Positions 1 to 11,115 are shown, counted from the stretch's first letter. The stretch is 64,000 bases of DNA from Fistulifera solaris (GCA_030295235.1 AP026123.1:2542001-2606000); one strand, 5' to 3'. The notes: generated from the letters alone by a model not told the origin. A program made the numbers and translations.

Positions 1-266
1 AATTTGATGGGCGAGTACGATGCCAACTGGGATGCCGAATTCCGTGTAGGACAGGTCCCCTCCTCAAGGTAAAAGAAAGGCATCTATTGCTGCGTCAAGA
101 CCTCTAAATAATGAAACGAAAGTACATGTAATAGCCCCCAACATTTATTATCAGTTCATTCTTTTAAACTGATAACCCGAGTCGGTGTATTCAATGCAAT
201 AAGTAATAGTTGAAAACGTTTTGGCTTTAGGCTGACCTGCAATGTGCGCAACTCTTTATTTCTTCG
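1..266. other. no gene seen at left edge
   Basis: I see no supportable gene here. The stretch holds stop codons in all frames and is the 3' flank of the small acidic gene that follows on the minus strand. A gene truncated by the window edge cannot be excluded for the first 70 bases. Confidence 0.4.
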
Positions 267-548
267 TTACTTCTTGCTCGACCGCGGCAGCGATTCTTTC
301 GCTCGAACATGCTTGGACGAGTAGATAGTACCACTACCGCCGCTACCACCTCGATCCTGTTGTCGCTTATCTATCTTGCTTCCCGAAGTTGCTGCAAAAT
401 CATCATAATCATCGTATTCATCGGCCGCTTCGAAAAACTGCGTACTATCGACACTATTTTCACGCGCGGTCTCCTTTCCTGGAGCAATCTCACTAGGTAG
501 CGTACCGCCCTCCTCGTCTGTCGCTTGCTTCTTCGATTCAAAAGACAT
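267..548 (-). CDS. small acidic hydrophilic protein, unrecognised
   Basis: A complete 93-codon frame with ATG at 548 and TAA at 267. The product is hydrophilic, with an acidic middle (residues about 40-50, repeated Glu/Asp/Tyr around DEYDDYDDF) and a basic Gly/Ser-rich C-terminus ending in SSKK. No signal peptide or membrane segment is visible. The charge segregation and lack of low-complexity padding favour a real small gene, but I do not recognise the family. It could be an intrinsically disordered nuclear or cytosolic protein. No antisense frame is more convincing. Confidence 0.5.
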   Translation of the reverse strand: MSFESKKQATDEEGGTLPSEIAPGKETARENSVDSTQFFEAADEYDDYDDFAATSGSKIDKRQQDRGGSGGSGTIYSSKHVRAKESLPRSSKK

Positions 549-898
549 ATGTACCTGTATTTGGATTACTGAGCGGTCTGATACGAGATAATAACGACTT
601 CAGCACCTGTTTCTGCAAAATGATGAAAACTGCAACGGCTTTATTTTTTGCGGCTTCGTTTCTGGTGTCTTTCAAGTCGTATCGGGAACGCCAACGGTGT
701 CTTTTACGATTCATTCCGCATTCCCGAGTCCCGAAATCTATGGACTGATGTTCTTTTCGTTTCTATTTCCCTTCGACTTCTCAATGGCCGTTCGTATCTT
801 CCAAGGCATATAGTATGCACACGCAATTCATAAAAACAACACCATTGCAAAATTGCAGCCATTTTTTGTGAGCTTCCTTCCGTCATCCACCACTGAAC
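549..898. other. intergenic, no gene seen
   Basis: The 350 bases between the divergently placed small acidic gene (minus) and the first B12D-like copy (plus) probably hold both promoters. The open frames here are short and have no recognisable features. Confidence 0.4.
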
Positions 899-1340
899 AT
901 GACTCTTCAAACTATTTTCCGACATAGCACTAGATTGGCTCGACGTCGCTTAGCTTCGACCGCAGCAGTCCCCAAGCCTCCCGTTCCCGAGGCCATCTTG
1001 AAAAGAATGACTTCAAAACGAACTACCTTAGTGATCCGTCGACCTATCCGTTATTTGGGGGTCATGGCAGCGGCGGGGTGATTGTCGTCATCTTTACGGT
1101 CAATATGGTGAATTACAAGAACTGGAGTATCCTTCCTTCGTCGAAAAACGAGACTTTGGAAAAGATCCAACTCCGACCAAGAAGTCAATTACGGAGATTG
1201 TTTCGCGAGAACCGATTACGTTTCACCCGCAGGCCATGAAGGACACTCGAGCGGAAAAGAAAGGTCTTGGTGTCGAACATAAGGAAATGTTGAGCGCACC
1301 CGGGTCCATGAAGCCTTCGGATCAGTATGAAAAAATTTAA
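899..1340 (+). pseudogene. B12D/NDUFA4-like mitochondrial protein, frame broken (paralogue of 1430-1834)
   Basis: ATG at 899 opens a mitochondrial-type presequence rich in Arg (residues 5-20) followed by PKPPVPEAILK, nearly matching the start of the minus-strand gene at 1430-1834. The matching frame then changes at A4 (1001-1004), G5 (1057-1061), G4 (1075-1078) and A4 (1160-1163); reading across these gives SDPSTYPL, a membrane segment, YKN, TEIVSREP and LGVEHKE, all parallel to the paralogue, ending at TAA 1340. Four indels in 440 bp is dense compared with other genes in the window, so a true pseudogene is likely, but all four lie in homopolymers, so poor consensus sequence is an alternative. 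The two copies are tail to tail, 90 bp apart. Confidence 0.6.
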
Positions 1341-1429
1341 TGAATTATTCATAGTGTATAATATGTCGATGTTTTTTCTATTTAGATACATTCATGGTGA
1401 GAAGATTTTATAGATGTAACATTTGCTGT

Positions 1430-1834
1430 TTATCGTCCTTTGGATTTCAACCACTCTTCATGGTCAACTCCAAGTCCTTCTCGTCGAATATCCTTAAATC
1501 CTTGAGCGTGGAAACCTCTAGGCTCTCGGGTAATGATCTCGACGAGCGTGGTTCGGCGACCCGAATCTTGTGGCATCGTCTCGTGTTTCGCCGAAGGAGT
1601 GATTTTCACATTCTTATAACCAAGTCCATTGATGGACATGCCGACCATGAATGTCATGGCCGTTGTCATGATCACAATCAATGGATACGTCGAGGGGTCG
1701 CTCAAAAAAGTAGTCTTGAAATCTTTGTTCTTGGTAAGAGATGCCGGAATCGGTGGTTTGGGGGCGGTCGCAAGAGAAGCAAAGCGTCGGCTGGCCAAAG
1801 TGGCGTTGCGCTGCATGATGGTACGGAGACTCAT
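1430..1834 (-). CDS. B12D/NDUFA4-like single-pass mitochondrial protein
   Basis: A 134-residue protein with ATG at 1834. Residues 1-22 form an Arg-rich, Asp/Glu-free presequence typical of mitochondrial import. Residues 40-75 read SDPSTYPL, then a hydrophobic span of about 20 residues, then GYKNVKITPS. This resembles the B12D / MLRQ-subunit family (NDUFA4-like), in which a short matrix segment ending in a Pro-rich turn precedes one membrane helix and an N-x-D/V step. Members sit in the inner membrane and associate with respiratory complexes. The C-terminal 60 residues (EIITREPRGF...LGVDHEEW) extend beyond the usual family length and are shared with the adjacent inverted copy. The family call rests on pattern recognition only. 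Confidence 0.6.
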   Translation of the reverse strand: MSLRTIMQRNATLASRRFASLATAPKPPIPASLTKNKDFKTTFLSDPSTYPLIVIMTTAMTFMVGMSINGLGYKNVKITPSAKHETMPQDSGRRTTLVEIITREPRGFHAQGFKDIRREGLGVDHEEWLKSKGR

Positions 1835-2052
1835 GGTTTAGATTTGCTAGAGCAAAGAAAGATATTTGAAAGTTTTTGTGAGATATTGGATTGTGAGAAG
1901 AGAATGTGTTAGTTTGAAACTGTTTTGACACGACGAAGATGCAAAGAATTTGCGAAGAATGCGAACCCGACGGGCCCCCAATGAGAATTTTTGACGCGAA
2001 ACGCGAACTGGCAGGGCTTGATAATAAGTACCGGTTTCCTACAAATCAGACC

Positions 2053-2113
2053 TACTGTAGGCCCAAAGAGTTGGTTCTAAGGTCAGCACGACTGTATTTC
2101 CAGTCACGAGTCA
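2053..2113 (+). repeat. dispersed hairpin repeat, copy 1
   Basis: Carries CTGTAGGCCCAAAGAGTTGGTT, then CACGACTG...CAGTCACGAGTC, which can pair as a short hairpin. Same order and spacing as the other copies in the window. Confidence 0.7.
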
Positions 2114-2273
2114 ATTAATTGTGGCAGACTAGGACATTCAAATTTCGTTCATTCTGCTATTTCGATAAGCTACACTGGTCGTTATTACAACGAAACAATA
2201 TTCAGCTCCATAAACGTTGAGGAACTTTATAATATGATGACCAAAAGCTTTGCGAGTCGTTGTCATGCCCGAG

Positions 2274-2330
2274 TACTATAGGCCCAAAGTGTTGGTTTAC
2301 GGCAACACTGCATTATTTCAGTCACGATGC
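2274..2330 (+). repeat. dispersed hairpin repeat, copy 2
   Basis: TACTATAGGCCCAAAGTGTTGG is conserved; the left arm of the hairpin is degraded (CACTG) while the right arm TTCAGTCACG is kept. Confidence 0.65.
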
Positions 2331-2378
2331 ACTAAAAACTGAGTTCTAGGGTTGAATTTAAATGTTTAGTCTAAAAAT

Positions 2379-4304
2379 CTATAACCTACTTTGTATGATC
2401 TTTGATTCAACAACACAGTTGTACGAGTGAAATCCTTCTCCGTGAACAAAGACGTACTTCTGTGGTTGGCTTTCGTCATCGTCGACCAAAGTCGCCCGCG
2501 TCCACCAAGGACCGTCAAATGCGGTATTTTCTAGCGGGCTACCAAGAGAGAAAGGAGCAAGAAACCCGACCTGTAGACCAGATTGAGTTTTATCTTGCTT
2601 TGGCAATGCAAAGTCAAGGCTGGATGACTTGTAGCACGACCCGTCACTCAGGGTTCCGTGCCAATGTACATCTAAAACTTTTCCACTTGTTGTACATTGA
2701 GTGATGAGTACCTCGCTCACAGCGACAAGACCGCGGCCGCTTTTCGATCCTTGCCTTCCCAAACCCTTTCTTTTGATCGAATCAGAGTCTTGATTCACAA
2801 AATTAACGTCACCTGAATAACTTGTATCACAACTAAGAATCCACGCAGTTCTGTTGCAGCCATGAAGCGGTACAGCAATTGGATTCGGCATATCACCTTG
2901 TGGCTGATGACCGGTGCAAATAATAGCTAGTCCGGAGCGACGGAAGAAATCTCGTACCAACTTAACAAATACAGCATCCGTCGGATCATCGCTGTTTGGG
3001 AAAAACGACCGGGGCATTCCGTTCGTACACCACCGATTGTAAACGATAGTTGGGTTGCGTCGCCCCTCGGGTGGAATGGAGCCCATTCCGTACTGCATCA
3101 GCTGCGAGAAGCTTGATTGTTCATCAATCAAATAATATCCCCACGCACCCTCCGACCAAAAGGGCTTTCTCGGTACGTCGTTAAGCGCTTCCTCTTTCCA
3201 TGACGCCACTCTCTCCTTCGCAAAGTTATTCAAGCAAGCTATCCAGCCTTTGATCGACGAAACACCCATATCGGAAGCTTTTGTGTTGTTAGGTAGCCAT
3301 GGCATGGCAAACGTCAGGTCGTCCCAGAATTCGTCCGTGCTAGCTTTTCTACGAGTTACATCTTGCAGTGTATCACTTGTGAATGGCAAGGCTCCGTGAA
3401 CAAACAAAATTTCTCCAAGCTGAATGGCAAGGTTGCCATTCGACAAATATCTCCCCATTTCCCCTTCGGGATGTGTGCTGCGCTGATACGAAATCACGAC
3501 ATCCTCGTCTGTTACAGTGGAAGTAAAATTGTCAGTGCTTTGACCTTTCAGCTCTTTTAGCAATAGTTCTTCTTGCTCAAGTTCCCACTTTCGGTAATCA
3601 AATGCCCTCGGACTGCCCATCGTATTTCTCAAAATCCACTTTAATCGCTCCGAGGGAGACTGCGTGAGCAATTGTCGCTCATCCGGGTCTCCAGTTATTT
3701 TTCTACCTTTTAACCAGTAAACTCCATACGACTCCGGCAACAATCCTTGCTCATCTTGATGCATTTCCTGTAGTAGTCTCATTTTGTTGATATCCCGATT
3801 TCCCACTACAATGTATACATGTTCCGGATACCGTTCTTTCAAATCGAGCAATTGCCGAATAACGTACAAATCCGAGCCCCCTTGATCCCAAATGTCCCCT
3901 CCAAACACCAAATAGTCCCGAAACGGTCGTTGAAAGTCAATGCAATGTTGGTAGGGAAAGAAATTGGTTTCGAGACGAGGAGTACAGGGTCGGAAGCATA
4001 GAACTTTGGACTGTTTCACGTATCGTGTCAGATAGTCGCGGTCGCCTTCAATATCGGTTATGAACGTTATCCTTCGACTGTTAACCTCTGATTGAGAGGA
4101 AAAGACACTAGTTGCCATTTTGGAAGCAGACGATAGATGGTTCCTCCGAGGCAAGAAAGCGGAAATGGAAGTTCGATGGGAAGCAAGAAATATTCGAATC
4201 CAGGGAGATCTCCCTGTTCGAATCGACAGCATTCCTGTACTGCTCCGACCAAAGATCCAATAGAAAGTGAACGCGACTATTCTTTGGATCGTCCGTATTC
4301 TCAT
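2379..4304 (-). CDS. calcineurin-like metallophosphatase
   Basis: A continuous 641-residue frame with ATG at 4304. Metal-binding motifs of the metallophosphatase superfamily are in order: D84 in FITDIEGD, GGDIWDQGG (D137), GNRD (168-171), VHGALPF, and TGHQPQGDMP near the C-terminus. The usual first motif D-x-H is D-I-E here, so one metal ligand differs from the canonical enzyme; a DIEG form is seen in some protist members. Residues 1-50 contain a hydrophobic stretch and SISAFLPRR, which resembles the ASAF plastid-targeting motif of diatoms, but the signal peptide itself is weak. A later start at Met63 (MATSVF) would give a cytosolic protein. Substrate unknown. No intron or frameshift is visible. 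Confidence 0.85.
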   Translation of the reverse strand: MRIRTIQRIVAFTFYWIFGRSSTGMLSIRTGRSPWIRIFLASHRTSISAFLPRRNHLSSASKMATSVFSSQSEVNSRRITFITDIEGDRDYLTRYVKQSKVLCFRPCTPRLETNFFPYQHCIDFQRPFRDYLVFGGDIWDQGGSDLYVIRQLLDLKERYPEHVYIVVGNRDINKMRLLQEMHQDEQGLLPESYGVYWLKGRKITGDPDERQLLTQSPSERLKWILRNTMGSPRAFDYRKWELEQEELLLKELKGQSTDNFTSTVTDEDVVISYQRSTHPEGEMGRYLSNGNLAIQLGEILFVHGALPFTSDTLQDVTRRKASTDEFWDDLTFAMPWLPNNTKASDMGVSSIKGWIACLNNFAKERVASWKEEALNDVPRKPFWSEGAWGYYLIDEQSSFSQLMQYGMGSIPPEGRRNPTIVYNRWCTNGMPRSFFPNSDDPTDAVFVKLVRDFFRRSGLAIICTGHQPQGDMPNPIAVPLHGCNRTAWILSCDTSYSGDVNFVNQDSDSIKRKGLGRQGSKSGRGLVAVSEVLITQCTTSGKVLDVHWHGTLSDGSCYKSSSLDFALPKQDKTQSGLQVGFLAPFSLGSPLENTAFDGPWWTRATLVDDDESQPQKYVFVHGEGFHSYNCVVESKIIQSRL

Positions 4305-5389
4305 TACGGGTATTTAGAACAGAAAGCAATGATGAATGCTGATATGAATGATGATGATCTCCATTGCGCTTCGATGAAAACAGTTTCGTCTTTTTTTTTT
4401 GTTGTCGACCTCTTTCCTCTTTTCTCTTATGGGCGTACGACGGACGTGCCAAATAAACCTTAACCTTGGCATGCCGATTAAAATGACCACTATAGTCCAA
4501 GCTTAGCTAGTCTACAATTCATTCATTCGTTCGCCCAATTTCTTGGGCCCCATGTGTCGACGTTGCATTCCAATAGTCCTTAGCAGCGTTTTCATTGCAC
4601 ACCATGATCTTTTCATGTAGTCTAGAAAAGCCTGCGAAACGTTGTCTGCCCTATTTTTACTATGGACCCAAAGTGTTGGTTAAGACAGACCACGACTGAG
4701 TTTCAGTCATGAATCAATATTTTTTCGAGAGACAGGCTTAGCTAGTCTACAATTCATTCGTTCGCCCAATTTCTTGAGCCCCATTTGTCGACGTTGCATT
4801 CCAATAGTCCTTAGCAGCGTTTTCATTGCACACCATGATCTTTTCATGTAGAAAAGCCTGCGAAACGTTGTCTGCCCTATTATTACTATGAACTCAAAGT
4901 GTTGGTTCAGACAGACCACGACTGAGTTTCAGTCACGAATAAACATTCTTTTCGAGCGACAATGCTACCTACAATTCATTCGTTCTCCCAATTTTTGAGC
5001 TCTGATTGTCTTGCTGCAATGCATTAGGCTAAGCAGCGTTTGCATGGCACGCCTTGATATTTTTACGTCGAAGTGCCTGCGAAACGTTCTCTGCCGTATT
5101 TTACTATAGACCAAAGTGTTCGTTGCGCAGACCACGACTGTCGCACTGGCGAGAATTTTCTCGTGTCTTTCATGCGCCGCCGAACCGCATTATTCACTGC
5201 GTTGAACTCGAAAATATTGCCTTCTGGTGTCAAGAGAAGCCTTATTTATCAATCTTATTGACGACGCCCGTCTCTTTGTTTACCAAACTTTGAACCTAAT
5301 CACGAGAGGGTGAAGGAAGGGGATCATTCGCCGGAATCGTAGCAATTAGCAAATAGCAGTGTCACTATTTCGTGTGAACACAACAACAA
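4305..5389. other. intergenic, mostly tandem repeat
   Basis: Between divergent genes. 4305-4500 is the probable promoter region of the metallophosphatase; 4501-5150 is three tandem copies of the dispersed repeat; 5150-5389 is the 5' flank of the membrane-protein gene. No gene supported. Confidence 0.5.
4501..5150 (+). repeat. three tandem full-length copies of the dispersed hairpin repeat
   Basis: Three units of about 225-235 bp start near 4501, 4739 and 4963. Each begins with a (TTAGCTAG)TCTACAATTCATTCG-type block, passes through TTGCATTCCAATAGTCC and GCGAAACGTTGTCTGCC, and ends with TACTATGGACCCAAAGTGTT plus the CACGACTG...CAGTCATGAA hairpin. Units 1 and 2 are nearly identical; unit 3 is diverged and its right hairpin arm is lost. 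These units define the full length of the element of which only the 60-bp end is seen elsewhere. Confidence 0.85.
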
Positions 5390-7541
5390 ATGAGCGTTTC
5401 CGCGAACGAATCTGATTCTCTGTTGCCGTCTAGGCATCATTCGTATGAACGAGAATCCGTCATTACATCCCGGTTTAAAACGATTCTTTTTCTAGTCATA
5501 CTCGTCTTTGCGGGGATCGCTTATCAGAGCGAAGTCAATCAACTACAGTTGTTACTTGAAACCCAGACGGAAAAGATCGATCATCTCGAGGCAGTATTGC
5601 AAATTCACAATGAAGTCATTAATCGATTTAATGCTTCCGTCACCAACTCGGATGTCGTTAAACGACTGGAGACGCTGGAAGATAATTTTGTGTTGACGCA
5701 GACGAAATTGAAAAAAGATCTCCAGAACGTTGAAGACAAGGTATCCGCCGAACTCGCGGATACGCTGCTGTCCCTCAATGCCACCGTCAGTCGAGCGGAG
5801 CGTGAAATTTCCGATGAAGTCGAAAAGGTCAAAAAAGATGTCGAGCACTACGTTGTGACCACGCAAGATCAGTTTAGCATGGAAAATTCGTTTATGGTCT
5901 ACCAACTCGCTGGAACGTTTACTCTGTTGAGTGGCTTGATTTCGATGTGGCACATGACGGCACATTTACGGCGCATGAATCAACCCGATGTCCAGCGCAA
6001 GATATTGGCGATTCTTTGGATGGTTCCCATATACGCCATCACGTCGTGGTTCAGCCTGGTGTTTCATTCGGCGGAAGGTTATTTGGCGATTCTGAAGGAT
6101 GGATACGAGGCCTATGTGATCTACCAATTTCTTTCGTTTTGCATCGCAGTTTTAGGGAAAGGTGATCGAAACGTTGTGATTGATTTACTCGCCAAGAGAG
6201 CCGATCACTTGACTCCGCCCTTCCGGCTCGTCGGTATTCTCGAAGTTTGTGGTTTGTGTCATCCGAAACAATACCCGAGCGACCGGGCTCTCGCTTCCGA
6301 TATCTTATTGCAGTGCCAATTTTTTGCCATGCAATTCGTTTTCTTTCGACCATTGACGACAACGGCTATGGTGGTCTTGAAGAAGATGGACTATTATGGC
6401 GCCGGTACGGGGCCGACGGACTTTCGCTCTCCTCAATTTTATATCACCATCATTCAAAACATTTCGATTTTCACCGCATTCACGGGGTTGTTGAAATTTT
6501 ACCACGCTGTGGATAAAGATCTGGCTTGGTGTCGACCTTTTGCCAAGTTCCTTTGCATCAAGTGCGTCGTGTTCATGACCTTCTGGCAGGGCCTGGCTAT
6601 TTCGATTCTGGCTTCGACCACGGATGTTGGCGGTCAGGATGCTACCGAGTGGGCGCAGTCAGCTCAGAACTTTTTGATTTGTCTGGAAATGTTACTTTTC
6701 TCCATCGCGCATTTCTACTGCTTTCCGACGGATGAATGGGAAGAAGGTTACCGAGTGAAGCATTCCGACGGAAAGTTTGGTGACAGCATTGCTCTGCGTG
6801 ATTTCTTCTCTGATGTGAAACTAATTCTGCGGTACGTTGCTTGTTCGTCCATTACAGCATTTACCATCGTTTTTGACACCTTTCCAGAGCCAATGCGCAG
6901 GACAAAGTTAAAAAGGTCGTTAGCGATTCTGCGATTCCCGAGGGCGATGAAGAAGAAGGTAGCCATGGGTCCAACAAAACCGAAAGCCCAAGTGTGGACG
7001 ACACAGATGTCGGTGCTTCAGTCGATTTAGAAAATAACGGATATCACACGCCCGCGATAGAACATCGATCGCTGCAAAAGAGGAGCAGCGATTAGCACTT
7101 GCTCTGGAAGAGTGTTTGGGACTCGCTGCTGACGACCCGGACATAGCAGAAGCCAAAGAAAGGTTACTGAAGAGTAACTTTCTATCACCAGATATGTTTG
7201 CGGCTTCAGATTCATTTGTTGACGACGATTCTATAGACAAGCAAATCGGAGCGTATTTGGGAGAAAATCTTGACGTTAGTGATGTTGCGGATGAGTCTGA
7301 AGTAGTTCCAGATGGCGATGCCGATGAAGAAATAGGCGATGCCGATTATTATCCGCAGGGAGGTATCTACAGCAACGTGAAATATGTCGAAGACGAGGAA
7401 GCAGCCAAAGAGACAACAAGTCTATTGTCTTCGCCAGACTACAAGCTACGGCCGAGCATCTTTACTACTGTCGCTTCGATAGCCGAACCTGAGCCGGAAA
7501 GTGATCAGAAAAATAAAGAGGAGGAAACATCATCAAATTAA
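5390..7541 (+). CDS. TMEM184/OST-alpha (DUF300) family membrane protein, spliced; one probable frame error
   Basis: ATG at 5390. Residues 25-45 form a first membrane segment, then a coiled-coil region (about 50-155), then the seven-helix organic solute transporter alpha/TMEM184 domain from MENSFMVYQL to DVKLILR, with family-typical SWFSLVF, YEAYVIYQF and FFRPLTT. The frame continues past an intron at 6832-6887 (GTACGT...TTCCAG, 56 nt, phase 2) into an acidic tail. That tail stops at 7095, but a +1 step at AA 7061-7062 joins it to an open frame reading AAKEEQRLALALEECLG and ending at 7541. I take 7541 as the real end; termination at 7095 is the alternative. The role in diatoms is unknown; relatives act in bile-acid or lipid transport or vesicle traffic. 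Confidence 0.8.
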
Positions 7542-7756
7542 GAAACGCAAGTCAAAATTAATGTTCTACTAGTATTGCAAAGAAATATCAACTGGTACCT
7601 TTGTGATTTGTAGGCGGAACCGCTCATAAAACAACCGATTCCCACAAATTAAGAAACGCAAGCCAAAATTAATGTTCCACTAGTATTACAAAGAAATATC
7701 AACTGGTACCTTTGTGATTTGTAGGCGGAACCGCTCATAAAACAACCGATTCCCAC
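7535..7756. repeat. 111-bp tandem duplication across convergent 3' ends
   Basis: Copies 7535-7645 and 7646-7756 differ at only about three positions. The left copy begins inside the last codons of the plus-strand membrane-protein gene; the right copy contains the stop and last codons of the minus-strand DDHD gene. So each gene end has been copied next to itself. A recent slippage or unequal-exchange event explains it. Confidence 0.95.
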
Positions 7757-10700
7757 TCGCTCGCAGCAGCTTTTTCTGTCGCTCCGAGAGTAATTTGTCT
7801 AGCAATGAACATTGAAAGGTCCTTCTCTATCCAATACGAAGAGTGAGCAGCGAGTGCAGCTACATATTCGTTAGCACTTTCGATCTCCTTCTCTTGAAGC
7901 ATGTAATCGATGCGTCTGCCCTGATTGAGAGCGCCTGCTTTAACACCAGTGGAACTTGGATCATCCGAACTGAAGGCGGATTCCAAGTCGTCGTCTCCCT
8001 GTTGTGCCAATGAAGAATCCATCAAGCCCATACCGACTACTTTGGCTTCAAAAGCCGCCAAGAAATTTTGCTGCGTTTGCCAAGTAGAGTCGACAAACAT
8101 TCTCCATAAACGCTTGGTCTGGTATTGAACTCGCAGACCTCCATTCCAATGCGCCATAATCATGGGGTCATATTCAGAGTTCCTAGGGTCAATGCAGGGC
8201 TCAAGTCTGTACGCAACCGGGTCGTAGGGGTGAAAAATGTTGAAGACTCGATGACATCCTTTGAGATAGAAAGATTCGGTCAATGGCGCTCTCTGGTTTC
8301 GAATCATGAGAAACACCGCAACCGGTGATCCCAAAAGGAAAAAGTTATCGACACTAAAATCAAGTTGCGGATACGAATAGTCTACTGGTTCGTTGCTCGG
8401 CTCATACGATAATTCCGAGGTTTGGCTCATTTGCGAAAGGGGACTTCCATACTGAAGCAAGGAATCTAAGCTTTCACTTGATTCGTTTTTCTGTTCAACG
8501 AGCAAAGATTCGTCATTGACCTGAAGATGCTCACACCGTTGATTTGAAAGAATATCCCAGCTGATAATGGAGCCCAGGCTGTGACCTATGAGCGAAATTC
8601 CACCTTTGAAACCTGTTAACTCGCGAAACTTCTCAACAACAACATTCATCTCATTGGCTACGACGTCAACAATAATATCATGGTGCTCAGGACTCATAAA
8701 GTAAAGGACGTCCATAAGTGTATCATTTGCAAACTCTCTCATTTGAGGAATTGTCTTGAGTGAGATGTCATTGAGCATGACATTTTTTCTCGTCTTCCCT
8801 GAATCGGTAGCGGTTGCTGTAGATGCCGCCCTTCGTTGCGAAACGATTGAAAATGCTTCGTGCCATTCAATGGGCAGGTATTCAACTCGACCTTTTTTCT
8901 CCCCCTGCGTGAGAGAGAGAAGCTCGGACTTCTTCGATCTCCACGTGATTCTTTCTCAGAAAGCCACAGCAGTCAACAATGGACGAAAGGTTTGGAAGTG
9001 AGAGACCGAAAACATCCATCGATTGCATCATTTCACCGATACCATGAACAATGAGAACGAGGTGGTCCGTTTCTTGTGCCTTGTGGTCAACCAAGTTTTT
9101 CGCCATATCATTTTCATAGAGTCTCTTCGTTGGTACAGCGAGCGAAGCAAACGGGGATTCTTGGTTCGTTGTGAGAACAAAACCTGTTTCAGATTTTGAT
9201 GGCGGTGGAGCTAAAACGGATCGTATGGATACATCGGGTACCATCGTCTCGCCTAGCGTCCCGCTCTCTTCTACCGCCTGCAGTATTGATTCTGTAATAG
9301 ACCGCGGTGCACTCTCCGATAGTAACGTTCGGTCCTTTTCCAACCAAGCACCACGGTACACCCTCCGCTTGAACATTGCAATAGCCGCGCCCAACCCTTT
9401 CTGAATCACTGTTGCGTACGTCAGGGAGCTAAACTGAACCAGAACCGTCCCTTCGCCCAGATTTGGTACTTCCACTGTGAGAAGAGCCCCATCAATTTCC
9501 ATGTTGTGATCAAAGGCGCGTCGCAAATTCATCCAGTTCAAAAACAAATAGGCATCTTCCAATAACGCTTGGGCCTCATCCCCAAACGGTTGTAGTCCAC
9601 GAGCTGTGTCGAGAAACCAGTTGGAGCGCCGCACTTCGTCACCCGGTCCATAGAATCGCCAAAGCGTCGGTCGCATAATCATCGTCAAGGGAGGAGGCGC
9701 AAATGCCGCCATGGGACCCGTTTTATCTTGTTCTTGTTCACAGCATGTCGGACAAAGATCACCTAATTGCCTTGGTGCCATAATTTGCTCGGGTAATTCC
9801 TTCCGACACAAGGGGCAGCACAGTCGAAACGAGACAGCGTGGCGATTTTGATCCACCAAAACGTCCGACAATGGATCTGGTTCGTACCATTTTGCTATCG
9901 TCGAGTATTTGGTATCATCCAGTCCTCCGCCGTCATTATTATTTCTGCGTGGATGATACGAATGCCGAATTCTTCCTTCCCGGACTATTTCTCTGTAACG
10001 TTGTTCTAAATCTTTTTGTTCTTGATTGCGACAACAGATCCACGCAGCATCCTTCCCAGGATGTCTGCCGTTGATATAAGGAAGTCGAAACCATAAAGGA
10101 GAGATTTCCGACCCGCCGGTGACTTCGTCTAAATCATACGTATCCCCCGAACCCACCAAAAACGGATCTTCCAATGCGCGATAGTTGGGGTACGGACACA
10201 ACCATTCGTCATCTTCCGTCAAGGACGACCCCCGTTGTTTTAAAACTCCCGTCAATACCAGGTCATCGTACAAGGGACGATTGTGAAAGCGAATGTGCGC
10301 CGCCAGTTCGTACCGGGCGACCGGATCATTGAGACTGAAATACCGATCACAAATGTGATCAATGACATCTTTCTTAATCATACTATCGAGTGTGGCGTAC
10401 GGACCACTCCCCAGCACTTTCCACTGCGTATGCGATAACGTGCGCGTAATGTTGGCGTCGGCGCGTTTGATGTAAAGACACAATTCTCGAAACATGGTCG
10501 AAAGGGCCCATTTGGTTCCATTGAGGGCAAAGTCGACGGTATCCCGGACTTTTTGACGGGACGGAATGGGATATTGCGCAATTTCCCAACTGCGCTGCAC
10601 AAATCCTACCGTGAAACATAGGGCCGGCACGAGAAAGTTTTCTCCAACGAACGGTACTTGTTTCGCCAGATCGAGTGTTTGGACGCCCAAATGAATCGCT

Positions 10701-11115
10701 CCATCACTTTGAAAAAAGCCAATCACCCCCAAAGCCACGTGCTCGGCTCCAAAAAAGGCTGGCAAAATAATCCAATCACGAACGGGTAAAAGAAACCGTG
10801 TTCGATCTTGCCGGTCCCATCTTTCGTGGCATTGTAAATGCCGCGGGCCGATTTCAAACAAGCGACCGACAATCCTCGGAGAGCTGTGTAAGCGGCTTCC
10901 CATTGATCGACGGCCGACAAGGCGGCTTCGATCGAAGCATCATTCGAATCCCACACCACTTGCTTGGTGGTCATGGCGGCGTGTCGTCCGACACGTTGCA
11001 CGCGCAACAACGGATGCGTCGATTTTTTCTTCTTGTGCAGATAGCGATACGGAACAAAGGGAGAAATAATGGCGTCGTCGCGCGGGGAAGTAGGAGGTTT
11101 CGGGGGATGATTCAT
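7735..11115 (-). CDS. DDHD-domain phospholipase A1 (PA-PLA1/SEC23IP-like), two probable frame errors
   Basis: Three minus-strand frames form one protein of about 1,125 residues starting at ATG 11115. The middle part has WLCPYPNYRALEDPF, a central CxxC...CxxC cluster (CPLCRKE, CPTCCEQ) and LVLIVHGIGE, the start of the lipase fold. The last part has GRVEYLPIEW, the GxSxG nucleophile elbow SLIGHSLGS and the DDHD region FLLGSPVAVF. Frames meet at AAAA 10788-10791 and CCCCC 8901-8905; changing each run by one base gives a continuous family match. Members hydrolyse phosphatidic acid or related lipids at the ER-Golgi. The putative zinc cluster inside the N-terminal half is unusual for the family. 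The C-terminal end lies in the 111-bp duplication. Confidence 0.85.

Larger units (their letters stand above)
1841..2378. other. intergenic with two copies of the dispersed hairpin repeat
   Basis: This stretch holds the promoter of the 1834 gene and the 3' flank of the metallophosphatase. It contains two copies of the window-wide dispersed repeat (2053-2113 and 2274-2330). The segment between them also carries the GCGAGTCGTTGTC-type block that precedes the element elsewhere. No coding region is supported. Confidence 0.6.
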
